Shown here piece by piece: positions 1 to 7,489 of a stretch of 64,000 nt of DNA (the first letter of the stretch is position 1; each line of letters starts with the position of its first letter). A program made the position numbers and the translations under genes. Origin of the DNA: Mycolicibacterium sarraceniae (GTDB lineage Bacteria; Actinomycetota; Actinomycetes; Mycobacteriales; Mycobacteriaceae); the NCBI RefSeq assembly GCF_010731875.1, contig NZ_AP022595.1, forward strand, positions 2,418,001 through 2,482,000, in the 5' to 3' direction. The notes under the pieces are model-generated. The model ran no database searches, was not told the origin of the DNA, and saw nothing but the letters and a program-made list of their open reading frames with translations.

Positions 1-279
1 CTTGTTCCGGTGCCCCAGGATTCGGGTCGCGTCAGCGGCAATCTTCGCCGACCGAAACGCTTCAACCGTCGCCTGCGGCGGGTGTTCTATCTGGCGGCGC
101 TGTCCAGCTTGCGCACCGGCGGACCGTCTCGGCAGTTCTATGACCGCAAACGCGGTGAACGCCTCGTCCACAGCCAGGCGTTGCTCGCCCTGGCGCGGCG
201 CCTGGTCGACGTGCTGTGGGCACTGCTACGCGACGGGCGAGAGTTCACCCTCGACAAGCCTGCACTCGCTGCCGCGTGA
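1..279 (+). mobile_element. IS110-family transposase, C-terminal remnant cut by window edge
   Basis: The first 92 codons are open from the window edge to the TGA at 277-279. They read as the C-terminal, transposase_20-like half of an IS110/IS116/IS902 transposase. Family features visible are a PVPQDSGR stretch, then RFNRRLRRVFYLAAL, a FYDRKR motif and ALLALARR followed by LWALLRDGR. The N-terminal DEDD catalytic half lies outside the window, so I cannot tell whether the element is intact. IS110 elements usually lack terminal inverted repeats and none is seen downstream. Its presence at the edge of the accessory block fits a mobile or rearranged region. Confidence 0.8.
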
Positions 280-466
280 CCGCTCAGCGGGGCGAATAGA
301 GCCTCCTGACGCCGAGCTGCGTCTCAACCGATCACACCATCATGGGTATCGATGAAGCAGGCCACTAACGCCGTCTCCGCAGCGAAACTCGGCGTCTCGT
401 CTCTGAGGGACCGGGGTCGAGCGAGACTGCTGACGCATGCGCTCCGCACCTGGGTAGGGGGTGTGC

Positions 467-1369
467 CTAAATTGTGGTGCGGTCATGCCGCTGCCAGTGC
501 TGTTCGAGCAGGGGGGCGAGTTCGGCGGCTCGTTCGTCGGGGAAGAACAGGCGCGCCCCCTTGAGGGTGACGACGCCGGTGGTGCTTGCAATCAGGTCGG
601 CGAGTTGGTGTGCCCACTTGACCCGGAAGAAGACATCACCAGTCCCCCACGCAATCAGGGTGGGTGCTCGAAGTTGTTGGAGCTGAGGCCTGACGGCTGC
701 CAGGTCGTCGGTACTGACAGACCTCAGCATTCGCGCGAATGCGGCGGCCGCAGCCCCGGTTCCTAGGACGGGGCGCCAGAACGCGTCCAGAACATCGGTC
801 GGCAGGTAGTGGGCGTTCTGGTAACCAGCCGTGGTCACCCACCGTGTGACGGTCGGGTGTCCGACCAGGCGCGGCCCGACCACCTCGAACAGGCGAGGCC
901 AGCGTGCTGCTGCCACAACGGGTTTGAACATCATGGGCGGCATGTTGGGTTCGGTGTCGCAATTGGTCAACGTCAGTGTCGCCAGCCTCTCGCCGAGACG
1001 AGCGGCCACGATCTGTGCGATTGCCCCGCCAGTATCGTTGGCCACGAGGTCGACTCGTTCGAGGCCGAGGTGATCGCACAGGTCGATGACACGGCTCGCG
1101 AGACCTGTCAGCGATACATCCGCGTCCTGGGCGGCTGGGGGCGTCTGTCCATGTCCGGGCAGATCGACGGCGATGCAGCGGCGGTTATCGGACGCAAGGA
1201 TTCCTATGACGTTGCGCCACAGCAGGCTGTTGGTGATCACGCCGTGGATGAAGACGGCGGTGCGGCCGTAGCCGACGTCGATGAAGCTGACTGGCCCAGT
1301 GTGAATCGTGGCGTGCTGGCGGTGTATCTCGAACGCAGCGATGTCCATGCCGCTCCTATCAGATACCAT
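467..1369 (-). CDS. alpha/beta hydrolase, haloalkane-dehalogenase-like fold
   Basis: A 300-residue alpha/beta hydrolase fold protein, probably cytoplasmic. The oxyanion region FIHGVITNSLLWRNV is followed by the nucleophile elbow ANDTGGAIAQ. This places Asp rather than Ser at the nucleophile, as in haloalkane dehalogenases and some epoxide hydrolases. The C-terminal region where a GHF/GHW catalytic His is expected reads KGARLFFPDER, so the catalytic His is not evident. The substrate cannot be predicted. I chose the ATG at 1369 (MVSDRSGMD); an ATG at 1348 is also possible. The open frame runs further upstream, but that would cross the divergent tetR gene. It is transcribed away from the TetR gene at 1413, which probably controls it. 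Confidence 0.75.
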   Translation of the reverse strand: MVSDRSGMDIAAFEIHRQHATIHTGPVSFIDVGYGRTAVFIHGVITNSLLWRNVIGILASDNRRCIAVDLPGHGQTPPAAQDADVSLTGLASRVIDLCDHLGLERVDLVANDTGGAIAQIVAARLGERLATLTLTNCDTEPNMPPMMFKPVVAAARWPRLFEVVGPRLVGHPTVTRWVTTAGYQNAHYLPTDVLDAFWRPVLGTGAAAAAFARMLRSVSTDDLAAVRPQLQQLRAPTLIAWGTGDVFFRVKWAHQLADLIASTTGVVTLKGARLFFPDERAAELAPLLEQHWQRHDRTTI

Positions 1370-1403
1370 AGGTTTCTCACCTACTATCGGTATGCAACGT
1401 ACC
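1363..1403. promoter_or_regulatory. Imperfect dyads between hydrolase and TetR genes, candidate TetR operator
   Basis: The 43-base gap between the two divergent starts contains ATACCATAGGT facing ACCTACTATCGGTAT, an imperfect inverted repeat over 1363-1393. A shorter dyad, GGTATGCAACGTACC, lies at 1389-1403. Local-operator autoregulation is common for divergently encoded TetR proteins. Binding is inferred; only the symmetry is seen. Confidence 0.4.
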
Positions 1404-1412
1404 GGACCGACT

Positions 1413-2045
1413 ATGCTCGGTGGGGTGGGAACTGTCAAGAGTCGCCGTGAGCAATATGCCGAGCAGACGCGGCAAGCCTTGCTCGACGCCGCTGCCGCCG
1501 CATTCGCCGAGCGCGGCTTCACGGCCACCTCCATCGACGACATCGCCGCATCTGCTCAGGTCACCAAAGGAGCTGTTTACCATCACTTCTCAGACAAGCG
1601 GGCACTCTTTGAAGCAGTGCTGAACCGTTGCGACGAAGCTGCAAAGGTGCAGGTGTTCGCGGCAGTGTCGGACCATCCAAAAGACTTGTGGGCCGGCATG
1701 CTGGCCGCCTTAGAGGTGACGCTCACCGTGTGTGCCGACCCAACCGTTGGCCGCCTCATCTACGTCGAGGGTCCGATCGCACTGGGCTGGACGCGCTGGC
1801 GCCAATGCGAAGACCAGTACACCTTCACCAATGTGCGCCTACTACTCACCAGCGCCATAGACGCCGGGCTCTTTCCCCCCGACCTTGCCGTCGACCCCAT
1901 GGCCCAGCTGCTCTCCGGCATGATCACCCACGCCGGCATCGCCCTTGCCGAAGCTGCACCGTCAGCCCGTACCGCTCTGCGATCCGGGTTATCCGCCGAG
2001 ATAGCCCGCGTGCTCCGCGGGTTGAGAATGCAGACTGACCCCTAG
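1413..2045 (+). CDS. TetR/AcrR family transcriptional regulator
   Basis: A 210-residue one-component repressor. The N-terminal helix-turn-helix is canonical: TRQALLDAAAAAFAERGF, then SIDDIAASAQVTKGAVYHHF and SDKRALFEAVL. The C-terminal ligand-binding half (about residues 75-205) is helical and not family-specific, so the inducer is unknown. I used the ATG at 1413. An in-frame ATG at 1392 would overlap the candidate operator, and the open frame continues to 1308 inside the divergent gene. The gene is divergent from the alpha/beta hydrolase at 467-1369, the usual geometry for a regulator and its target. It is followed tail-to-tail by the LysR gene with a gap of about 120 bases. Confidence 0.88.
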   Translation: MLGGVGTVKSRREQYAEQTRQALLDAAAAAFAERGFTATSIDDIAASAQVTKGAVYHHFSDKRALFEAVLNRCDEAAKVQVFAAVSDHPKDLWAGMLAALEVTLTVCADPTVGRLIYVEGPIALGWTRWRQCEDQYTFTNVRLLLTSAIDAGLFPPDLAVDPMAQLLSGMITHAGIALAEAAPSARTALRSGLSAEIARVLRGLRMQTDP

Positions 2046-2164
2046 CCGTTGCTCGAATACAACAGTGGCAACCCAGCAGCGAGCGCCGCCGTCGGGCTCA
2101 TCGCGACCCCGGCCGCGCTTGACACCCTCATTGAGAGTCTCACTGGAGCTGCTGTCCGGTGCGG

Positions 2165-3076
2165 TCATTGCGGTCGGGTGTTCTGCTGGTGCGTTTCGTG
2201 GGCGAGGGTTTTGAGGATGCTGATGACTGCGTTGACTGCAGGCCGAGCGGTTGCGCCGACACGGGTGACAGCTTCGATTCGGCGGGCTATGCGTACTCCG
2301 CTGAGTGGTTTGCGAGTCAGATCCCGTGCGGTGAGTATGTAACGGGGTAGGAGCGCGACTCCTACCCCCGCTACGACAAGTTCTTCGACCACCCGAAAGT
2401 CGTTGACTCTCTGTACGATGCGTGGGTGCACTCCGGATATGGTGGCTAGCGAGCGCAGCACGTCGTCGACCATGAGGCCGCCCTCGACGCCGATCCAGGG
2501 TTCGTCGGCGAGTTCGCGGAGGGGGACCCGCTTGCGCTCGGCGAGGCGATGGCCCGGCGGTAACAGAATCTCAAGGGGTTCCCGCAGCAGCAAGGTGGCT
2601 TCGATGCGGGGACCCCATTGCGCGGGGTCACGTTCGTCGCGGTGCACAACGACGACGTCGAAGTCGGCGAGCTGGCCCGGGGCGTGTGCGGCGGGCTGAT
2701 CGATATCGCGTCCGAGAACTTCGACGCCGATCGCTGCAGCCCGGGTGATAAGTCCTGCTAACAGCATCGCGGCGCCGGAAGGGAACATAGCGACACGCAC
2801 GGTTCCGCGAGGTGTGCTCCGGAAACCGTCCATGTCAGCGTGGGCGCGATCGAGGGCCGCTAGTACTTCATCGGTGCGCGCGACCAGGACTCGGCCGGCA
2901 TCAGTGAGTCGTAATCGGCGTCCCGTGGCTTCGAGAAGAGGAACACCAGCCTCACGTTGCAGGATCTTGAGCTGCTGGGAGACCGCGGACGGGGTGAGGG
3001 ACATTGCGGTTGCAGCGGCATGAACCGTGCCGCGCTCGGCCAGTTCGCGCAACAGTCGCAAACGCTCCACATCCAT
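2165..3076 (-). CDS. LysR family transcriptional regulator
   Basis: A 303-residue LysR-type regulator. The N-terminal winged helix begins LRLLRELAERGTVHAAA and continues through TPSAVSQQLKILQREAG and RLTDAGRVL (residues 1-60). An effector-binding domain of periplasmic-binding-protein type follows (about 90-290). It is transcribed away from the ArgG-like, dioxygenase and EamA operon that begins at 3334. LysR regulators usually activate the neighbouring divergent operon, so that operon is the likely target. The start ATG at 3076 directly abuts a dyad at 3079-3098, suggesting a very short leader or leaderless mRNA. The effector may be the amino acid handled by the operon, by inference only. Confidence 0.88.
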   Translation of the reverse strand: MDVERLRLLRELAERGTVHAAATAMSLTPSAVSQQLKILQREAGVPLLEATGRRLRLTDAGRVLVARTDEVLAALDRAHADMDGFRSTPRGTVRVAMFPSGAAMLLAGLITRAAAIGVEVLGRDIDQPAAHAPGQLADFDVVVVHRDERDPAQWGPRIEATLLLREPLEILLPPGHRLAERKRVPLRELADEPWIGVEGGLMVDDVLRSLATISGVHPRIVQRVNDFRVVEELVVAGVGVALLPRYILTARDLTRKPLSGVRIARRIEAVTRVGATARPAVNAVISILKTLAHETHQQNTRPQ

Positions 3077-3078
3077 GT

Positions 3079-3098
3079 AGTAAATCTACTTAATTACT
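3079..3098. promoter_or_regulatory. AT-rich dyad abutting the LysR start, candidate LysR site
   Basis: The 20-base stretch has AGTAA and TTACT arms separated by 10 bases, in an AT-rich patch that stands out from the surrounding high-GC DNA. Interrupted dyads of this kind resemble LysR recognition sites (T-N11-A class). It lies in the 257-base divergent region between the LysR gene and the ArgG-like operon. Assignment rests on symmetry and position only. Confidence 0.35.
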
Positions 3099-3333
3099 GA
3101 AGATAGTGTTGCTTGTCCAATGCGTTTGCCTCTGGCGATGATGGATGTTGCCGCGGCATGGGGGCCCGGTAGTCGCCGAATCTGGCTCGCCGCTTGCGTC
3201 GTTCATAGCTCGGAAGCTGCACTCCTGTGGGCCGGGCGGCTTGTGACCCTTTCACAGAAAGACCACTGCCATTTCTGCTTACCGATTCCGCTCATTCGAT
3301 GAGATCGACCAGCGCCTCGACCGGAGCGGGCCC

Positions 3334-4484
3334 GTGATCACCCTGTTCAGCGGGGGACTCGACAGTACCTATCTGCTACTACGGCTACGCGAGATGGGAT
3401 TCAGCGACGTCCACGCCCTGTCCGTCGACATCGGCGAACTAGAAACACAGGAGGAAAAGCAGCGAATCGCGGTCAGGCTGGGTGCGACGCTGCACGTCAG
3501 CCACCAGCAAGACGTGTTCGCCGCGGAGTTCGTGGCACCGGCAATCAAAGCCCAGGCCGTTTATCTGGGTCTGCACCCGGTCAGCTCGACACTGAGCCGC
3601 CCCTTGATCGCACGCACCGCTGTCGACCTCGCCCACGGCCTGGGCGCCCAGTGCATCATCCACACCGCCAACCGATCGCAGAACACACTTCGGCGGCTCA
3701 ACGGCACCCTGGAATTGCTCGGCTTTGACGGCAATTACGGCAGCCCGTACGACCTGCAACCTGTTTCCCGCGTAGCCAAGACTTCTGAGCTGGCAGCGGC
3801 AGGAATCACTTTCGCCAGTGATCGCTCGTTGAGCGGGGACTCAAACCTGTGGTGCCGAGAGTTCGAGTCCGGCGCGCTCGACGATCCCGAGGCGCATTCG
3901 ATTCCCGAGACGATCTACCGGTGGAGCACCACCTCGCCCGACCTGCGCGACCGCGACGAACATCTGTCGATCACCGTGGAAGAAGGCATCCCCACGGCTA
4001 TCGACGGGCTGGCAATGAACCTGGTCGAACTCGGGACCACCTCAACACCCGAGTCGGACGCCTAGGAGTTGGACGCTTCACAGGTCTAGAACATCTCGAC
4101 GACGGTCAAAAAGTCTTCGAAGTTCGCGAAATGCCCGCCGCCTGGATCCTCCTGCGCACAATGCGTCACCTGGAAAGCGCCTGCCTGTCCGCCGAGTTCA
4201 TGCGCGTCAAGCTTGGGGTTGAACAGCTTTGGACCCGCGAGGCTGTCGAAGGCAGATGGTTCGGTCTGCTCAAGACCGCCGCAGAGGCCTTCATCGACCA
4301 ATGCACCGCTACGGTCACCGGCACCGTGAAATGGCACCTCCACAACGGTGTGGCGGGCACCGCCGCGATCATCGCAGAACGTCCCGTCTACCTACGCGAC
4401 CGCGAGCGCTGGGAAACCGAGTCCATTCGTGCCGAACTCGACAATTTCAGCCCACTCCTGATTGAAGAAAGCCTTCAACGATGA
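3334..4484 (+). pseudogene. argininosuccinate-synthase-like ATP-dependent ligase, split by a one-base frameshift
   Basis: Two overlapping frames together give an ArgG-fold protein of about 383 residues, close to the usual 400. Frame one (3334-4065) carries the N-type ATP pyrophosphatase loop FSGGLDST, the SRPLIA segment, and NLWCREFESGALDDP matching the ArgG NLxGRSxExGxLxDP block. It then runs into a stop after a GGG run at 4033-4035. The second frame resumes as DHLNTRVGRLGVGRF and carries the ArgG C-terminal domain (AAWILLRTMRHLES, TVTGTVKWHL) to 4484. Adding one G to that run restores continuity, so this is either a real one-base deletion or a sequencing error. By hand alignment several residues of the aspartate and citrulline pocket differ from ArgG, so the substrate is probably not the ArgG pair. 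The GTG start at 3334 is chosen because no better start lies upstream. The end overlaps the next gene by ATGA. Confidence 0.75.
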
Positions 4485-5218
4485 CCACATCAACCACCGA
4501 CAACGCAACCATTTCGTCCATTGCGGCCGCGATGGCCCAGCCCGGTTACCTACACCTGACCGCCACGCAGACCGAATCATTGGCCGATGCTTCCGCCGAT
4601 GACTGGTCATCATTCGCCGCCGAGTGGAACCATTTGGTAGCGGATCGATACATGGCTGACGGGGGCACCTACCGGCTGCGCCGCTACAGCAGCTTCACCC
4701 TGGACACCACAACCGGCGAATTCCTGCAACAACCGCACAGCCCCTACCTGCAGAGCATGACCGTCAATCACCTCAACGGCGGAATCGAACGACACTTCGA
4801 ACCCTGCACCGCCGCCTTCTGCCGCAACCCAGTCCTGCGCGGATTACTACCAGCGCTGGGGAGGGCCTTCACCCAGGCACAGGGATCGCATCGATGGAAC
4901 ATCAAACTCCACCCCTACCGGATCCTGGCTACATCGAAATCCGCCGGCCAACCCGCACCGGAAGGGCGACACCGCGACGGCGTCACCTACATCACGACCC
5001 TGATGATTAGCCGCTGCCAGATCACCGGAGGACGCAGCACCGTCTACACCAACACCGGCTCTGAACTCACCGCCACCACCCTGCTGCAGCGCGGTGAACT
5101 CCTCCTCGCCGACGACAACACCACCCTGCACTCAGTCACCCCAATCCTGCCGGCAGAAGGATTCGACCACGGACATCGCGACGTCCTCGTCATCGCCTTC
5201 ACCGCCGAGACCCCGTGA
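4481..5218 (+). CDS. 2-oxoglutarate/Fe(II)-dependent amino-acid dioxygenase (PF10014 type)
   Basis: A 245-residue protein of the 2OG-Fe dioxygenase family that includes bacterial free L-amino-acid hydroxylases such as L-isoleucine 4-hydroxylase. Family features are PEGRHRDGVTYITTLMISR with the HxD iron ligands (about residues 164-166), ITGGRSTVYTN, and LLADDNTTLHSVTPI with the distal His ligand. RDVLVIAF supplies the likely 2-oxoglutarate Arg. It probably hydroxylates a free amino acid in the cytoplasm; the substrate is unknown. It overlaps the ArgG-like ligase by ATGA at 4481-4484 and the EamA exporter by GTGA at 5215-5218, so the three are translationally coupled. The ATG at 4481 is fixed by this overlap. 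Confidence 0.8.
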   Translation: MTTSTTDNATISSIAAAMAQPGYLHLTATQTESLADASADDWSSFAAEWNHLVADRYMADGGTYRLRRYSSFTLDTTTGEFLQQPHSPYLQSMTVNHLNGGIERHFEPCTAAFCRNPVLRGLLPALGRAFTQAQGSHRWNIKLHPYRILATSKSAGQPAPEGRHRDGVTYITTLMISRCQITGGRSTVYTNTGSELTATTLLQRGELLLADDNTTLHSVTPILPAEGFDHGHRDVLVIAFTAETP

Positions 5219-6195
5219 GCATCCTCAACCGCGCCACCCCCGACCCGGCCATTAACGGCACACAGCCACCGGCCGGGTCCCCCTCCCACAGAACCGTCGA
5301 TGTCGCACTGCTCGCGGTGGCGATCGTCTGGGGATCGAGCTACCTGGCGGCCAAAGAAGTCGTCACCACCGACAGCGTGTTCTCCTTCCTCGTCATCCGA
5401 TTCGCCCTCGCCGCAGTGGGCTTGGCTATCGTCTTGGCGTCGAGGCTGCGCCACATCAACCGCACTGAAATCGCTCTCGGCATGATCTTCGGGACAATCC
5501 TGAGCATCATCTTCAGTCTCGAAACATTCGGCGTGACAATGACCTCGGCTTCAAATGCAGGGCTGATCATCTCCTTGACCATCGTGATGACACCACTGCT
5601 GCAACGCTGGATACAGCGCACTTACCTGCCCCCTGCGTTCTACGGAGCCGCGGTCATCGCTGTCGTCGGCGTCGGACTACTCACGCAAAACGGCGGGTTC
5701 GCCACTCCAAGCCTTGGCGATCTTCTGATCCTGCTCGCCGCAGCTGCTCGAGCAGTCCACGTCACAGCGATCGCGCGACTGTCCGAAAAACGCACCCTCG
5801 ACTCGGCGCGTGTCACACTCGTGCAGCTCTGCACCGGCTTATTCGTGTTTACAGTCCTATCGCAGATCTCCGGGCGAGGAGTCGGCGAAGTTGCCAGGCA
5901 GATGAGCACGCAGTCTTGGATCCTGACGATCTATCTCGCGCTCGTCTGCACCGTCTTCGCCTTCTTCATCCAAATATGGGCAGTCCGGCGCACTTCGCCA
6001 GCCAGGGTGAGCCTGCTTCTAGGGACCGAACCCCTTTGGGCCGCAACCATCGGCGTGCTCTTGGCCCACGACCCAGTCAGCGTTATCGGCGTCACCGGAG
6101 CACTCCTGATCCTCCTCGGCACAAACTGGGGACGAATCATCGACACGCGCCGCCGCGCGGAAATGCCAGCGACTATCGTTCAGGTGCGTCCTTAG
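5215..6195 (+). CDS. EamA/RhtA-type DMT superfamily exporter
   Basis: A 326-residue integral membrane protein with about ten hydrophobic segments and the two-repeat EamA layout. The first repeat begins ALLAVAIVWGSSYLAAKEV. The second ends in the conserved LLLGTEPLWAATIGVLL and VIGVTGALLILLG. RhtA-like members export amino acids and related metabolites. The GTG start overlaps the dioxygenase stop (GTGA), which fixes the start and couples translation. With a ligase and an amino-acid hydroxylase upstream, its likely job is to export the operon's product or a modified amino acid. That role is inferred from the neighbours. Confidence 0.85.
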   Translation: MSILNRATPDPAINGTQPPAGSPSHRTVDVALLAVAIVWGSSYLAAKEVVTTDSVFSFLVIRFALAAVGLAIVLASRLRHINRTEIALGMIFGTILSIIFSLETFGVTMTSASNAGLIISLTIVMTPLLQRWIQRTYLPPAFYGAAVIAVVGVGLLTQNGGFATPSLGDLLILLAAAARAVHVTAIARLSEKRTLDSARVTLVQLCTGLFVFTVLSQISGRGVGEVARQMSTQSWILTIYLALVCTVFAFFIQIWAVRRTSPARVSLLLGTEPLWAATIGVLLAHDPVSVIGVTGALLILLGTNWGRIIDTRRRAEMPATIVQVRP

Positions 6196-6364
6196 GTGTT
6201 CATGAAGGCTGGCCTGACTTTTCGCGGTCTGGAAGGGTGTTGAATGGTCGACCGACGACCCGCGGCCCGCAGCCTGATCGCCGGCTGTTCGTAGCCAGAT
6301 ATGCCACACCTTTCGTGCCGTTAGACTACGTTCAGAGTTAACTAAATGAGGGGGCGGAGTGCTC

Positions 6365-7072
6365 ATGCCACGAAACAAATCGATCGCCGGTACCCACGCG
6401 GGTGCGCAGATGTTCTGCGATATAGTTCGGCCACTACTCATTCCCAAGTCGCCACAGAGCATTCTCGTTGCAGGATGTGGCAACGGGAGCGAGGCGCTTC
6501 ATATTCGCGTGGATCTCGATGTTCAAGTGACTGGGGTCGATGTCAACCTTGCGGCGGAAGGTGGAGTCGGAGCTGACTTAGATAGATTCGAGTTGTTACA
6601 AGGCAGTGTGCTGGATCTGCCTTACCCTGACAACAGTTTCGACTTCGTCTTTTATCACCATGTAATCGAACATGTCACTGACCCAGCTAAGAGCTTGGAT
6701 GAATTGGCACGCGTTCTCATGCCGGACGGTCTCATCTATGTCGGCACACCGAATCGGCACCGCGTGGTCGGCTACATCGGTTCGCACACAGCTACCACGT
6801 ACCAGAAGCTGAAGTGGAACGCCGCCGACTACAGAGCTCGTCTCCGGAACCGATTTCGGAACGAATTTGGCGCGCATGCCGGGTTTTCCGAGAAAGAGCT
6901 TTCCGCGCTGTTGAGTCGGAGGTTTGTCGATATTCAATTTGTGACGTCAGATTACCTCCGCTTCAAGTATGGTGATCGTCTCCCGCGCCCCGTCATGGAC
7001 GCATTGTGTGCACAGCCGTTCCTAGAGGTGGCGGCTCCATCTATCTACGCGGTCGCTCGAAAGTCTCAGTAG
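6365..7072 (+). CDS. class I SAM-dependent methyltransferase
   Basis: A 235-residue Methyltransf_11-type protein. Motif I is ILVAGCGNGSEAL (about residues 36-48). VTGVDVN is the acidic strand-2 motif, LPYPDNSFDFVFYHHVIEHV covers motif II and post-II, and LMPDGLIYVGTPNRHRV is motif III. The substrate is unknown; position at the head of the polysaccharide block suggests sugar or lipid-linked glycan methylation. The ATG at 6365 follows a GGGGGCGGAG ribosome binding site; a GTG at 6359 is the alternative. The gene is less GC-rich than the core genes to the right, compatible with transfer. Confidence 0.8.
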   Translation: MPRNKSIAGTHAGAQMFCDIVRPLLIPKSPQSILVAGCGNGSEALHIRVDLDVQVTGVDVNLAAEGGVGADLDRFELLQGSVLDLPYPDNSFDFVFYHHVIEHVTDPAKSLDELARVLMPDGLIYVGTPNRHRVVGYIGSHTATTYQKLKWNAADYRARLRNRFRNEFGAHAGFSEKELSALLSRRFVDIQFVTSDYLRFKYGDRLPRPVMDALCAQPFLEVAAPSIYAVARKSQ

Positions 7073-7489
7073 CTGCGTCACTTTTTCGCCCCGTGCTATT
7101 CGATAGGACAGCGGCTCGATGCATTCCACGGCTTCGTCCTGCATTTGGACATTTTGCTGCCCGGGCGGCCCGCGCTGCGGTGATGTCGTGGGTGCTGCCC
7201 GGCTCGGCTTCGCTGGGCCACACCCGATGTCCGCCTTGCAATAACAGGCTCGCGAGAAAACTGCCGCCTGTTGGGTAGATCCTCAGCAGATCCAGCTTTC
7301 CCGATGTTCTCCGGTCGCACTTTTCGGCGGATGGTCAGATGGGTGCGGTCAGCGGTGGGCTGTATCCGGATCCGGTGGTGTTGTTCCACGTCGACCGGAT
7401 CCCCGTGAGCTGCAAGCGGTAAATTCTTCGCTGTGGTTGGTATGGCCGGCGATACGGCTATCCGACTCCAATGCTACCGAGGGGTTCTC
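7073..7489. other. 417-base gap with no confident gene; possible dehydratase-like remnant
   Basis: No convincing complete gene is visible. On the minus strand at about 7211-7274 a short frame reads PTGGSFLASLLLQGGHRVW. This resembles the nucleotide-binding start of GDP-mannose 4,6-dehydratase-like SDRs (GQDGSYLAELLL...G), but the frame loses the resemblance at once. It may be a relic of a sugar-nucleotide gene. The right end supplies the promoter and a GAGGGG ribosome binding site for the heparinase-like gene. Confidence 0.3.

Noticed and set aside
3120..3302. 60-codon plus-strand frame between LysR and the ArgG-like gene
   Set aside because: No ribosome binding site, no recognisable features, and it fills the divergent control region.
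3334..3400. QueC or asparagine-synthetase call from the SGGLDST loop
   Set aside because: The loop is shared by all N-type PP-ATPases; the rest of the protein follows the ArgG block order in both domains.
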